This document shows positions 27,682-36,622 of a DNA stretch of 64,000 nucleotides, piece after piece. Every line of letters begins with the position of its first letter. Positions within the stretch are counted from its first letter, which is position 1. The DNA is from Competibacter_A sp002352125. GTDB lineage: Bacteria; Pseudomonadota; Gammaproteobacteria; Competibacterales; Competibacteraceae. Where the stretch lies: assembly GCA_035441325.1 (NCBI GenBank), contig DAOROA010000020.1:9221-73220 (forward strand), written 5' to 3'. A model generated the notes under the pieces. That model made no database searches, was not told the DNA's origin, and was given only the letters and a program-made list of their open reading frames with translations. The position numbers and the translations under genes were made by a program.

Positions 27682-29109
27682 ATGAACCTTCCCGACATTG
27701 TCCGGACTTACCTGGATCGGCAGCAACTTCCCTACCGGTTGATCCCCTACCGATCCAACGAAACACCCGGCCAAGCGGCGGAGAGGCTCGATATCCCCGT
27801 CCGCCGGGTAGTGCGCACCGCGCTGCTGAAAGATGCGGCTGGGCCGATCATGGCCGTTTTGCCGTATAACCATATCCTGGATTTTTCGATGTTATGTCGG
27901 CTTCTGCAGCGCGAACTGGAACCGCTCGACGGCAGCGAAGCCACTCGCTTCTTCCAAAGCCACGGCTGCAAACCGGAGTCTCGCCCGCCTTTACCGGCCG
28001 TTTTTGGCATACCCGCCCTAGTCGATACCAGCTTGGCCGCAACCGGCGGCGGCGAGATTTATATTTATTTCGAGGGCGGCGGCGACAGCCTTGTGGAGGT
28101 GCGAAGCGACGACTTCCACAAATTGCTCGACCAAGCGCGCTGGGAACGCTTCGCGATTCCGACGAACGATCTCGATTTCCTGGGCAGCCACCAGACGCTT
28201 ACGCCGCACAATTTGTCTAGCCTCACCAACCGATACACGCCAGCGCAATTGCATGCGGGAACCGAATCTATCGCCGAACTGCCGCCCATGCCGCAAGCCG
28301 TGCAGGAACTGCTGGCCTTGCGCGCCGCTCCACACGCCGACGTTCAGGAGGTCATTCGTTTCGCCGAACGAGACACCACCCTCGCCGCCCAGGTCGTTTA
28401 CTGGGCGCGCGTTCCGCTCAACGGCCATCATGGCATGGTGGATTCGTTGCAAACCGCCATCGAGCAGGTTTTGGGACCGAAAAACTCGATCAGCCTGATG
28501 CTGGGTTCCAGCATGGGCCAAGGCTTTCGCGTACCCGTCGATGGACCGGTCGGATTGCAGGCTCTCTGGCAACACAGCGTTTACTGCGCTGCCCTGGTCG
28601 GCGAACTGGTCAAAATCTTACCCGAACCGCCGTGCGTCGATCCGGAATTGGCGTACTTATGCGGGCTCTTGCACGATTTTGGCTATTTGGTGCTCGGCCA
28701 TACCCTCCCGGCCCGTTTCTTTCTGCTCAACCGGTTTCTGGCCGTCAACCGGCACGCACCGATAATCGACGTGGAACGGTATGTCATGGGAGCCGAGCAC
28801 TGGCAAATCGGCGCCTGGCTCATGCAGTCCTGGAATCTGCCAGAGGAGGTCATCGCGGCCGCGCGCTGGCACCATCGCGAGGACAGCACGCATCCTCACG
28901 CCGAATACTCCAACTTGGTGCTGATCGCCAACCGGTTGCTGCATTACGTCGGCCTGGGGGAGGAGCACAATAACCGGCTGCCCGCGCTGGCCATGTTCAT
29001 GCTCGGCATTACCCGCGACCAGGCGATGATGGCGGTGGAACAAATCCACTCCAACATGGCGGAACTGGACAGCCTGTGCGCGGTGCTGCCGCTGCCTCCA
29101 GAAACTTGA
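27682..29109 (+). CDS. YbaK-like deacylase domain fused to HDOD domain
   Basis: 475 residues. The N-terminal part (about 1-155) resembles YbaK/ProX aminoacyl-tRNA deacylases (AERLDIPVRRVVRTALLKD; FGIPALVDTSLA; GGEIYIYFEGG). The C-terminal part (about 195-440) is an HDOD domain (ELPPMPQAVQELLAL; LWQHSVYCAALVGEL; LCGLLHDFGYLVLGH). HDOD proteins act in signalling and stress control without a known fixed enzymatic activity. Similar fusions exist in other Gammaproteobacteria. An in vivo role cannot be deduced from the sequence. Confidence 0.85.
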   Translation: MNLPDIVRTYLDRQQLPYRLIPYRSNETPGQAAERLDIPVRRVVRTALLKDAAGPIMAVLPYNHILDFSMLCRLLQRELEPLDGSEATRFFQSHGCKPESRPPLPAVFGIPALVDTSLAATGGGEIYIYFEGGGDSLVEVRSDDFHKLLDQARWERFAIPTNDLDFLGSHQTLTPHNLSSLTNRYTPAQLHAGTESIAELPPMPQAVQELLALRAAPHADVQEVIRFAERDTTLAAQVVYWARVPLNGHHGMVDSLQTAIEQVLGPKNSISLMLGSSMGQGFRVPVDGPVGLQALWQHSVYCAALVGELVKILPEPPCVDPELAYLCGLLHDFGYLVLGHTLPARFFLLNRFLAVNRHAPIIDVERYVMGAEHWQIGAWLMQSWNLPEEVIAAARWHHREDSTHPHAEYSNLVLIANRLLHYVGLGEEHNNRLPALAMFMLGITRDQAMMAVEQIHSNMAELDSLCAVLPLPPET

Positions 29110-29163
29110 GGCGGCTAACCATCGAAGCGGCGGGGAACGCGCGGGAGAGGCCACCGCGCCCGA

Positions 29164-31071
29164 TCAGGGTTCCAGGTAGGTAAAACCGCTCAATCCCGCT
29201 GCCAGCTCCGCCAGATAAGCAGTCCGCCGCGCCGCATCGAGATCGGCGGCCTCGATCTTGTCGCGATAGGCCGCCAGCAGAGCCTCCGGCTCGAAGCGCA
29301 CGTAACGCAACAGATCGGCCACGGTATCGCCGTGGGACGGCTCGATCAGCCGATAACCGCCGTCCTCGGTCAACTCCACGTTGACCGCTGCGGTATCGCC
29401 GAACAGGTTGTGCATGTCGCCGAGAATTTCCTGGTATGCGCCCAACAGGAAAATTCCCAGCAAACACGGTTGGCCGGCCCGGTAAGGCGGGAGCGGCAGG
29501 GTGGTCTCCACGCCCTCCCCGTCCACGTAACGATCAATGCAACCGTCGGAATCGCAGGTTAGATCCTGTAGCACCGCCCGGCAGATTGGCGGCTCGGTCA
29601 AACCCTGTAGCGGCAGGATCGGGAAAATTTGATCCAGCGCCCACACGTCCGGCATCGACTGGAACACCGAGAAATTCAGGAACAGTTTCTCGGCCAGCTT
29701 GTCGTTCAGTTCGTCCAGCAGTTCGCGATGGGCGCGAGCGGCGGGATTGAGCAGCGGTTGCAGCTTGCGGCAGATGGCGAAATATAGTTGCTCGGCACGG
29801 GCGCGCTGCTCCAGCCCCAGCACGCCGTGCAGGTACAGGTCGCGCGCTTCGGCCAACCAGCGGGCGGCATCGTGGCAAGCCTCCACCGCCGACCCGCGCG
29901 AAACGGTCCGGTATACCTTCCAAAGGTTATGAAGAAGCAAAGGATCGCCAGTTCCCGGGACGGGCGGCAACTGACCGCCTGGTGCTGGTTCGCGGTCGAT
30001 CACCTCGGTGATCAGCACGGCGTGATGGGCGGTCAAAGCCCGCCCCGATTCGCTAAACAGATGCGGATGCGGCAGGTTCTGCTCGGTGCAGACTTCCCAC
30101 AGCGCGTAGACCACGTTGTTGGCATATTCCCCCACGCTGTAGTTCATCGAACAATCGCTGCGCGAACCGGTCCCCTCGTAATCCACTCCCAGTCCACCGC
30201 CGACATCCACCCATTTTAGGCGGGCGCCTAGCCGCCACAGCTCGGCGTAGTGGCGCCCCACTTCTCGCAAACCGCGCCGAATGTCGTGGATATTGGCGAT
30301 TTGCGAGCCCAAATGCGCATGCAACAGGATCAAGCTATCCAGCATTCCCTGTTTTCGCAACTGCCAAATAGCTTCTAATACTTGGCTAGCGGACAAGCCG
30401 AACTTGGATTTTTCTCCCCCTGTGTTCTGCCACTTGCCGGCTCCAATCGAGGTCAAGCGCACCCGTATCCCCAGTTGCGGCAACACGTCGAGCCGGCGCG
30501 ACTCCTCGATAACCAGGTCCAATTCGGATAGTTTTTCGACCACGATGAATAGATTGAGCCCCAACCGCTGGCCGATCAGCGCCAAGCGGATGTATTCGCG
30601 GTCTTTATAGCCGTTGCAAACCACGACTCCACCCGGTTGGGACAGGCCCAGCACCGCCATCAGTTCCGGCTTGCTACCCGCTTCCAGGCCAACTCGCGAT
30701 CCGCCGTGGCGGACGATCTCGCTCACCACATGCCGCTGCTGGTTGACTTTGATCGGATAGACGGCGGTGTAACGGCCTTGGTAGTTCATTTCGCCGATGG
30801 CTGCGGCGAAAGCGTCGCACAAGGTATCGACCCGGTCGTGCAGAATGTGGCTGAACCGCGCTAACACCGGCAACCCGTAACCGAGACTCCGCATCTCCCC
30901 AGCCAAGGCAGATAGTTCGATCCCCGGATGGTTTGTCCGACGCGGCGACCGTACTCGCGCCTGGCCCGCGTCGTCGATCTCGAAGTAGCCGCCCCCCCAG
31001 CGAGCGGTATTGTATACTTCGCGCGCCTGGGCTACGGTCCAAGCGGGCTGCGGCTGCCGCATGTCGTTCAC
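29164..31071 (-). CDS. speA: Biosynthetic arginine decarboxylase
   Basis: PLP enzyme converting arginine to agmatine for polyamine synthesis. It has 635 residues and aligns over its full length with the SpeA family. The PLP lysine is K108 in YPIKVNQQ; other motifs are GLEAGSKPELMAVL, CNGYKDREYIRLAL, HLGSQIANIHDI and, near the C-terminus, CDSDGCIDRY. M4 is an alternative start. It is divergent from speE with only 32 bases between the start codons. Confidence 0.95.
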   Translation of the reverse strand: MNDMRQPQPAWTVAQAREVYNTARWGGGYFEIDDAGQARVRSPRRTNHPGIELSALAGEMRSLGYGLPVLARFSHILHDRVDTLCDAFAAAIGEMNYQGRYTAVYPIKVNQQRHVVSEIVRHGGSRVGLEAGSKPELMAVLGLSQPGGVVVCNGYKDREYIRLALIGQRLGLNLFIVVEKLSELDLVIEESRRLDVLPQLGIRVRLTSIGAGKWQNTGGEKSKFGLSASQVLEAIWQLRKQGMLDSLILLHAHLGSQIANIHDIRRGLREVGRHYAELWRLGARLKWVDVGGGLGVDYEGTGSRSDCSMNYSVGEYANNVVYALWEVCTEQNLPHPHLFSESGRALTAHHAVLITEVIDREPAPGGQLPPVPGTGDPLLLHNLWKVYRTVSRGSAVEACHDAARWLAEARDLYLHGVLGLEQRARAEQLYFAICRKLQPLLNPAARAHRELLDELNDKLAEKLFLNFSVFQSMPDVWALDQIFPILPLQGLTEPPICRAVLQDLTCDSDGCIDRYVDGEGVETTLPLPPYRAGQPCLLGIFLLGAYQEILGDMHNLFGDTAAVNVELTEDGGYRLIEPSHGDTVADLLRYVRFEPEALLAAYRDKIEAADLDAARRTAYLAELAAGLSGFTYLEP

Positions 31072-31103
31072 TGCCGTTCATCCTCCGCCAGAAAGGGCTC
31101 GAC

Positions 31104-31967
31104 GTGACGCTGGATCATACTTGGTTTTCCGAAACCCACCCCGCGACGGGTTCCGCTTTTTCGCTCAAGCTCAAAGGCAAGTTACACGAGGTCCAAAGTC
31201 CTTATCAGCGCGTTGCGGTTTACGCCACCGAAGCGTTCGGCAACCTGATGACGATCGATGGCTACATTATGCTGACCAGCCGCGACAATTTCGTGTATCA
31301 CGAAATGATGGTGCATCCGGCGCTGTTCACCCATCCGGATCCGAAGCGCGTGCTGATCGTCGGCGGCGGCGACTGCGGTACCCTGCGGGAAGCGCTCAAG
31401 CACCCGGGCGTCGAGACCGCAACCCAAGTCGATATCGACGAGGAAGTCACCCGCGCCGCCGAACGCTATTTCCCGGAACTGTGCGAAGCCAACGCCGATC
31501 CACGGGCACAATTGCGTTTCGACGATGGTCTTGCCTGGGTCAAGAACGCCGAACCGGCCAGCTACGATGTCATCATCGTGGACAGTACCGATCCGATCGG
31601 GCCCGCCGAAGGTCTATTCGCCGAACCGTTTTTTCGCGACTGCCACCGGGCGTTGCGCGCGGATGGCGTGTTGGTCCAACAAAGCGAGTCGCCTCTGTTC
31701 CATCTCAGCAGCATCCTCGTACCGCTGCACCGGAATCTGCGCGCCACCGGCTTCGCCGACGCCCAAACCCTGCATTTTCCGCAGTGCGTTTACCCGTCCG
31801 GGTGGTGGACCGCCACGCTCGCTCGCAAGAGCGGCCGGGTCGCCGATTTTCGCGAAGCCGATGCCACCGCCAAACCGTTCGCCACCGAATACTACAATGC
31901 CGAGATTCACCGTGCCGCCCTGGCCACGCCGGAGTTCGTGCGCCGCGCACTGACCGAACTCGCCTGA
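31104..31967 (+). CDS. speE: Spermidine synthase
   Basis: Aminopropyltransferase that makes spermidine from putrescine and decarboxylated SAM. From GTG 31104 it is 287 residues, the normal family length, with an AAAGGG ribosome site upstream. Key motifs are GGGDCGTLREALKH (cosubstrate site), DIDEEV, and the gate-keeping DSTDPIGPAEGLF containing the catalytic aspartate. A longer open frame upstream lies antisense to speA. Confidence 0.95.
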   Translation: MTLDHTWFSETHPATGSAFSLKLKGKLHEVQSPYQRVAVYATEAFGNLMTIDGYIMLTSRDNFVYHEMMVHPALFTHPDPKRVLIVGGGDCGTLREALKHPGVETATQVDIDEEVTRAAERYFPELCEANADPRAQLRFDDGLAWVKNAEPASYDVIIVDSTDPIGPAEGLFAEPFFRDCHRALRADGVLVQQSESPLFHLSSILVPLHRNLRATGFADAQTLHFPQCVYPSGWWTATLARKSGRVADFREADATAKPFATEYYNAEIHRAALATPEFVRRALTELA

Positions 31968-31988
31968 ATCGACCGAATCCGCCGCTCC

Positions 31989-32019
31989 AAAAAACGAGGG
32001 CGGAGCCAACGCCCCGCCC
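31989..32019 (-). terminator. Intrinsic terminator of the glnK-amtB region
   Basis: Read on the minus strand, a GC-rich stem (GGGCGG paired with CCGCCC on the plus strand, with inner GC/GC pairs) is followed by six Ts. It lies 34 bases beyond the stop of the last glnK, between convergent speE and glnK. Confidence 0.75.
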
Positions 32020-32052
32020 CGTCGTCGGTTGCGCCTCGCGGCGCGATTCGCG

Positions 32053-32391
32053 CTACAGCGCGCCAGGACCGATTTCGCCGGTGCGAATCCGGATTGCACG
32101 CTCCAGGTCGTAGATGAAAATTTTGCCGTCGCCGATCTTGCCGGTGTTGGCGGTGGAACAGATCGCCTCCACCACTTTGTCCACCAGACCGTCGTCCACG
32201 GCGATTTCCAGCTTGACCTTCGGCAGGAAATCCACCACGTACTCGGCGCCCCGATACAGTTCGGTATGGCCCTTCTGGCGGCCAAAACCCTTGACTTCGG
32301 TCACGGTGATGCCTTGCACGCCGATACCCGACAGGGCCTCCCGCACATCGTCCAACTTGAACGGTTTGATGATTGCAGTGACTAGCTTCAT
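32053..32391 (-). CDS. glnK: Nitrogen regulatory protein P-II (second copy, downstream of amtB)
   Basis: 112-residue trimeric signal protein that binds ATP/ADP and 2-oxoglutarate. The T-loop carries the uridylylation site Tyr51 (ELYRGAEY), and the B-loop reads TGKIGDGKIF. It differs from the upstream copy mainly in residues 60-85 and at the C-terminus (GPGAL versus GPEAL). It lies 124 bases after amtB with a strong hairpin between, so its expression may be partly separate. Confidence 0.95.
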   Translation of the reverse strand: MKLVTAIIKPFKLDDVREALSGIGVQGITVTEVKGFGRQKGHTELYRGAEYVVDFLPKVKLEIAVDDGLVDKVVEAICSTANTGKIGDGKIFIYDLERAIRIRTGEIGPGAL

Positions 32392-32470
32392 GGATGCCCT
32401 CTAGCGTTCGCCTAATCCAAAATTAAAGCCCGTGCGGGAATATACCGAAATCCACGACCGCATGCGACGT

Positions 32471-32503
32471 TGGACGACGGCACCCCCCCCGCAACATGCC
32501 GTC
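32471..32503 (-). other. Hairpin with C8/G8 tract between amtB and downstream glnK
   Basis: GACGGCA (32476-32482) pairs perfectly with TGCCGTC (32497-32503). The loop contains eight consecutive Cs (32483-32490). No T-run follows on the minus strand. It could be an RNA-processing or attenuating structure; the homopolymer is also a likely slippage site. Confidence 0.4.
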
Positions 32504-32515
32504 CATCGCTTACCG

Positions 32516-33859
32516 TCACAGATTGTAGCCACGTTCGTCGTGCAAAGCGATGTCCAGACCCTCGGTTTCCTGTTCCTCGGTCACCCGTAACCCGATCACC
32601 ACATCCACGATTTTCAAGATCACGAAGCTCAAGACGCTGGAATACACGACGGTGAACAGCACGCCCTTGGTCTGAATCCACAACTGGGCACCGACAGATA
32701 TGCCTTCGGCCAGACCCTTGCCACCCAAACTAGCGTCGGCGCACAAGCCGGTCAGAATGGCGCCGATGATACCGCCGATCGCATGTACGCCGAACACGTC
32801 GAGCGAATCGTCGTAGCCCAGAGCTCGCTTGAGTTTGGTGGAGGCCAGGAAACAAATCACGCCGGCCACCAAGCCAATCAACAGCGCGCCCATCGGCCCA
32901 GCCGTGCCGGACGCCGGGGTAATCGCCACCAAACCCGCTACCGCGCCGGAGGCAATACCCAGTACGCTGGGTTTGCCGTGGGTCAGCCACTCGGCGAACA
33001 TCCAGCTCAACGCCGCCATGGCGGTCGCGATTTGGGTCACCGCCATCGCCATACCCGCATTGGCGTCGGCCGCCACCGCGCTACCCGCATTGAAGCCGAA
33101 CCAGCCGACCCATAGCATCGCGGCGCCAATGATGGTGAAGTTCAGGTTGTGCGGAGGCATCGCCATCTGTGGGTAACCTTTGCGTTTGCCGAGCATCAAA
33201 CAAGCTACGAAACCGGCGATACCGGCATTGATGTGCACCACCGTGCCACCGGCGAAATCCAATACGCCCCAATCCCACATTAACGCGCCATCGCCGCTCC
33301 AAACCATGTGCGCGACGGGAGCATAGACCACGGTAAACCAGATCGCCATAAAGCTCAGCAGGGCGGAGAACTTCATCCGTTCGGCGAAAGCGCCAACGAT
33401 CAGCGCCGGCGTGATGATGGCAAAAGTCATCTGGAAAGTCATGAACACCGTTTCCGGGATGGTCAACGTCAGGCTGTCGCGGGTTACTCCGCCCAGGAAC
33501 GCTTTGCCAAGGCCACCGATAAACGTGTACAGATTGACGGCTTCCTTAGTCATGCCGGTCGTATCGAACGCCAAGCTGTAGCCGTATAAAGTCCATAACA
33601 CCGTCACCAGCGCGGTGATGGCAAAACATTGCATCATCACCGACAACACGTTCTTGGCGCGCACCATGCCGGCATAAAACAGCGACAAGCCGGGAATGGT
33701 CATGAACAGCACCAGTGCAGTCGAAGTCAACATCCAGGCGGTATCGCCCGAGTTCAGGGCCGGCTTCGCAGCTTCCTCGGCCACCGCCAGCGCTGGCGCT
33801 ACGATTGCCAGCAGCAACGGCAAGCTACCATATTTCGTTATTTTCATCGCTCTATTCAT
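32516..33859 (-). CDS. amtB: Ammonium transporter AmtB
   Basis: Trimeric ammonium channel of 447 residues. Start ATG 33859 was chosen because a GGAG ribosome site precedes it and a signal peptide follows (MKITKYGSLPLLLAIVAPALAVA). Eleven further membrane segments are expected. The twin pore histidines lie in GGTVVHINAG and FGVHAIGG. The gene lies between two glnK genes, consistent with GlnK blocking the channel when nitrogen is ample. Confidence 0.95.
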   Translation of the reverse strand: MNRAMKITKYGSLPLLLAIVAPALAVAEEAAKPALNSGDTAWMLTSTALVLFMTIPGLSLFYAGMVRAKNVLSVMMQCFAITALVTVLWTLYGYSLAFDTTGMTKEAVNLYTFIGGLGKAFLGGVTRDSLTLTIPETVFMTFQMTFAIITPALIVGAFAERMKFSALLSFMAIWFTVVYAPVAHMVWSGDGALMWDWGVLDFAGGTVVHINAGIAGFVACLMLGKRKGYPQMAMPPHNLNFTIIGAAMLWVGWFGFNAGSAVAADANAGMAMAVTQIATAMAALSWMFAEWLTHGKPSVLGIASGAVAGLVAITPASGTAGPMGALLIGLVAGVICFLASTKLKRALGYDDSLDVFGVHAIGGIIGAILTGLCADASLGGKGLAEGISVGAQLWIQTKGVLFTVVYSSVLSFVILKIVDVVIGLRVTEEQETEGLDIALHDERGYNL

Positions 33860-33917
33860 CGTTGGATTTCTCCGGTTGCAAACGAGATCAGGGAATAACA
33901 ATTGCGAAAAGCCCGCT

Positions 33918-34256
33918 TTACAGAGCTTCCGGCCCGGATTCACCGGTACGGATTCGAACGGCGCCTTCCAGGTCATATACGAAAATCTTACCGTCGCCGA
34001 CTTTGCCGGTATTAGCCGCCCGGGTAATAGCCTCGATGACTCGTTCGACCAGATCGTCGGTCACGCCGACTTCGATCTTGATCTTCGGTAGGAAATCGAC
34101 CACGTATTCGGCGCCTCGATACAGTTCGGTGTGGCCTTTCTGGCGACCGAAGCCTTTGACCTCGGTGACCGTAATGCCCTGCGCACCCACTTCCGAGAGT
34201 GCCTCTCGAACGTCGTCGAGCTTAAACGGCTTGATGACCGCAGTAATCAGTTTCAT
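33918..34256 (-). CDS. glnK: Nitrogen regulatory protein P-II (GlnK, upstream of amtB)
   Basis: 112 residues from ATG 34256. Uridylylation Tyr51 is in ELYRGAEY, with the conserved start MKLITAVIKPFKLDDVREAL. It is first in the glnK-amtB operon, 58 bases before amtB, and is preceded by a sigma-54 promoter and an NtrC-like site, so it should be induced by nitrogen limitation. Confidence 0.95.
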   Translation of the reverse strand: MKLITAVIKPFKLDDVREALSEVGAQGITVTEVKGFGRQKGHTELYRGAEYVVDFLPKIKIEVGVTDDLVERVIEAITRAANTGKVGDGKIFVYDLEGAVRIRTGESGPEAL

Positions 34257-34364
34257 ATTTAAATCTCCGATGGCTTTGGAAAACCCAGCACGAGGCACGA
34301 CCTGTTGTCTCCGCGTCCCGACAATCCCGTTCGACGACGCCGACAATTGTTGTCCTCAACATAA

Positions 34365-34380
34365 AGCAGATTGCGTGCCA
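34365..34380 (-). promoter_or_regulatory. Sigma-54 promoter of glnK-amtB
   Basis: On the minus strand TGGCACG, four bases, then CTGCT: the invariant -24 GG and -12 GC have exactly ten bases between them, and only one core base departs from TTGCW. The transcript would start about 100 bases before glnK. Confidence 0.8.
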
Positions 34381-34475
34381 TGATAAAAAAATATATTATT
34401 TCAATAAGTTATTAATTAACCTCGCTCTCGATCTTTCCTTTGCCTAATCTCTATCCAAACGTGTGCACCATCTGA

Positions 34476-34492
34476 CGCACCATACCAGTGCA
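34476..34492. promoter_or_regulatory. NtrC-like enhancer site
   Basis: CGCACC-N5-AGTGCA contains the NtrC core GCAC-N7-GTGC (34477-34491). It lies about 100 bases upstream of the -24/-12 promoter, the usual NtrC enhancer distance. A further half-site TGCACC is at 34464-34469. Confidence 0.65.
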
Positions 34493-34568
34493 AATTGGTT
34501 GACATACATAAGCTGGAAAATCCCGTTACACTAAACTCGACGACAATCCGTACCCCTGAGAAACGACG

Positions 34569-34874
34569 ATGATCGATCCCAAAACTTTCGACGATTTGGC
34601 CAAACGCTTCACCGACGCTTTGCCGCCCAGCTTCCGCCAGTTCCAAACGGAAATGGAGAAGAATTTCCACGCTGCTCTACAAGCGACTTTCGCCAAGCTA
34701 GAGCTGGTGACACGCGAGGAATTCGAGGTGCAACAAGGAGTATTGGCTCGTACCCGCGCCAAACTGGAAGAATTGGAAAAACAGGTCGCCGATCTGGAAG
34801 CGAAGATCGGCGGCGGCAAACGGCGCAGCAAGAGCGCCGAAAAGCCCGCCGAACCGGAAGGCGATAACGGCTGA
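34569..34874 (+). CDS. ubiK: Ubiquinone biosynthesis accessory factor UbiK (YqiC/BMFP family)
   Basis: 101-residue protein with an amphipathic N-terminal helix (FDDLAKRFTDALPP), the BMFP core and a predicted C-terminal coiled coil (RAKLEELEKQVADLEAKI), ending in a charged tail. UbiK supports the UbiJ-containing ubiquinone synthesis complex under aerobic growth. It precedes yifB, as in many Gammaproteobacteria. Confidence 0.88.
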   Translation: MIDPKTFDDLAKRFTDALPPSFRQFQTEMEKNFHAALQATFAKLELVTREEFEVQQGVLARTRAKLEELEKQVADLEAKIGGGKRRSKSAEKPAEPEGDNG

Positions 34875-35065
34875 AGCCGAAACCCGCGCACCGTCCCGCC
34901 ATCGCCGGGGTAGCATGCCGTTCTCTGGCCGACGCAAGTCAAGACGTTGGCCATTCGGCGCGAAAACTCCCGATGCACAAAAACGGTGCAAATTCGATTC
35001 GCGAATGCGCGTCGAGCTCGCGGGGCCACGCCCGCTGAACCCTGGGGTTAGCCAACAGGATTTTC

Positions 35066-36577
35066 ATGTCGCTCGCCATCGTTTACACCCGCGCTCAGGT
35101 CGGCATCGACGCCCCGCTGGTCAGCGTGGAAGTACACCTGTCCGGCGGCCTGCCGGGACTGTTCATCGTCGGTTTGCCGGAAGCGGCGGTGAAGGAAAGC
35201 AAGGATCGGGTGCGCGGCGCGATTTTGAACGGCCAGTTCGAGTTTCCCAGCCGTCGCATCACCATCAACCTGGCCCCGGCCGACTTGCCCAAAGAAGGCG
35301 GACGCTTCGATCTGCCGATCGCGCTGGGTATCCTGGCCGCGTCGGGGCAGATCAACCGCGAACGGCTACAGCAATACGAGTTTCTCGGCGAACTCGCGTT
35401 GGGCGGCGATTTGCGGGGCGTTCGCGGCGCGTTGCCGGCCGCTCTCGCCTGTCGAGACGCCCAGCGAACTCTGCTGGTACCGCGCGACAACGCCGACGAA
35501 GCGATGCTGGTCAGCGACGCAAACGTGCTGGGTGCAGCCCACCTGCTGGAAGTCTGCCGACAGTTGGCGACCGGGAACGCCTTGCAACCGCCCATCGCCC
35601 GGCAAGCTCCACCGCCGGAATCCATTTTGGAGCGGGATTTGAGCGACGTGCGCGGCCAGCACCACGCCAAGCGCGCGCTGGAAATCGCCGCCGCCGGTGG
35701 GCACAACCTCCTGCTGATCGGCCCGCCCGGCACCGGCAAGACCATGCTCGCCAGCCGGTTGCCGGGCATCATGCCGCCGCTGAGCGAAGCCGAAGCACTG
35801 GAAACCGCCGCCATCGCCTCGATCAGCGCGCAAGGACTGGATCTGCGGCAATGGGGCATCCGACCGTTCCGGGCGCCGCATCACACCGCCTCGGCGGTAG
35901 CCCTGGTCGGCGGCGGCGGCCAGCCGCGGCCCGGTGAAATCTCGCTGGCCCACCACGGTGTGCTCTTTCTGGATGAATTGCCAGAATACGACCGGCGGGT
36001 GCTGGAGGTCTTGCGCGAACCCTTGGAATCGGGGCGGATCACCATTTCCCGCGCCGCTCGTCAGGCCGATTTTCCCGCGCGCTTCCAACTGGTGGCCGCG
36101 ATGAATCCCTGTCCTTGCGGTTACCTGGGCGACGCCGAACGGCGCTGCGCTTGTGGCCAGGAACAGATTCGCCGTTACCGGGCCCGAGTATCCGGGCCGC
36201 TGGTGGATCGGATCGACCTGCACATCGAGGTACCGCGCCTGGTCCATCGGGTGCTGCGCGGCGAAACGCCGGAAGAGTGCAGCGCTACGGTGCGCGCTCG
36301 CGTCTGCGCCGCGCGCGAACGGCAACTGCACCGCGCCGGCAAACCCAACAGCGCACTGAACACCCGTGAGATCGAACGCTACTGCGGGCTGGACGAGGCC
36401 GATCATCGTTTGTTGGAACATGCGCTGGAACGGTTGGGGCTATCGCCGCGCGCTTACCACCGCATCCTCAAGGTCGCCCGCACCATCGCCGACCTGGCCG
36501 GCAGCGATAACATCCGAACGCCGCATCTTACTGAAGCGATCAGCTATCGCGCCTTGGATAGGACTATGGTGCGTTGA
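35066..36577 (+). CDS. yifB: YifB family Mg chelatase-like AAA ATPase
   Basis: 503 residues: N-terminal ChlI-like/Lon-protease-fold domain (MSLAIVYTRAQVGIDAPLV), central AAA+ module with Walker A GPPGTGKTM (about 222) and Walker B LFLDELPEY, then the C-terminal Mg_chelatase_C region. A conserved Cys-rich loop reads NPCPCGYLGD...CACG. Related ComM proteins act as branch-migration helicases in natural transformation; whether this one does is unknown. Confidence 0.92.
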   Translation: MSLAIVYTRAQVGIDAPLVSVEVHLSGGLPGLFIVGLPEAAVKESKDRVRGAILNGQFEFPSRRITINLAPADLPKEGGRFDLPIALGILAASGQINRERLQQYEFLGELALGGDLRGVRGALPAALACRDAQRTLLVPRDNADEAMLVSDANVLGAAHLLEVCRQLATGNALQPPIARQAPPPESILERDLSDVRGQHHAKRALEIAAAGGHNLLLIGPPGTGKTMLASRLPGIMPPLSEAEALETAAIASISAQGLDLRQWGIRPFRAPHHTASAVALVGGGGQPRPGEISLAHHGVLFLDELPEYDRRVLEVLREPLESGRITISRAARQADFPARFQLVAAMNPCPCGYLGDAERRCACGQEQIRRYRARVSGPLVDRIDLHIEVPRLVHRVLRGETPEECSATVRARVCAARERQLHRAGKPNSALNTREIERYCGLDEADHRLLEHALERLGLSPRAYHRILKVARTIADLAGSDNIRTPHLTEAISYRALDRTMVR

Positions 36578-36622
36578 GGCAGTCCGTACTGATCCAACCG
36601 TTTGGCCGCAAGCGAGGGCACC

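Larger units (their letters stand above)
34257..34568. other. Divergent regulatory region glnK-amtB / ubiK
   Basis: 312 bases with an AT-rich core (about 34380-34425). It contains the sigma-54 promoter and NtrC-like site listed separately and, on the plus strand, a perfect TTGACA (34499-34504) with no -10 at normal spacing. No gene seen. Confidence 0.7.
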
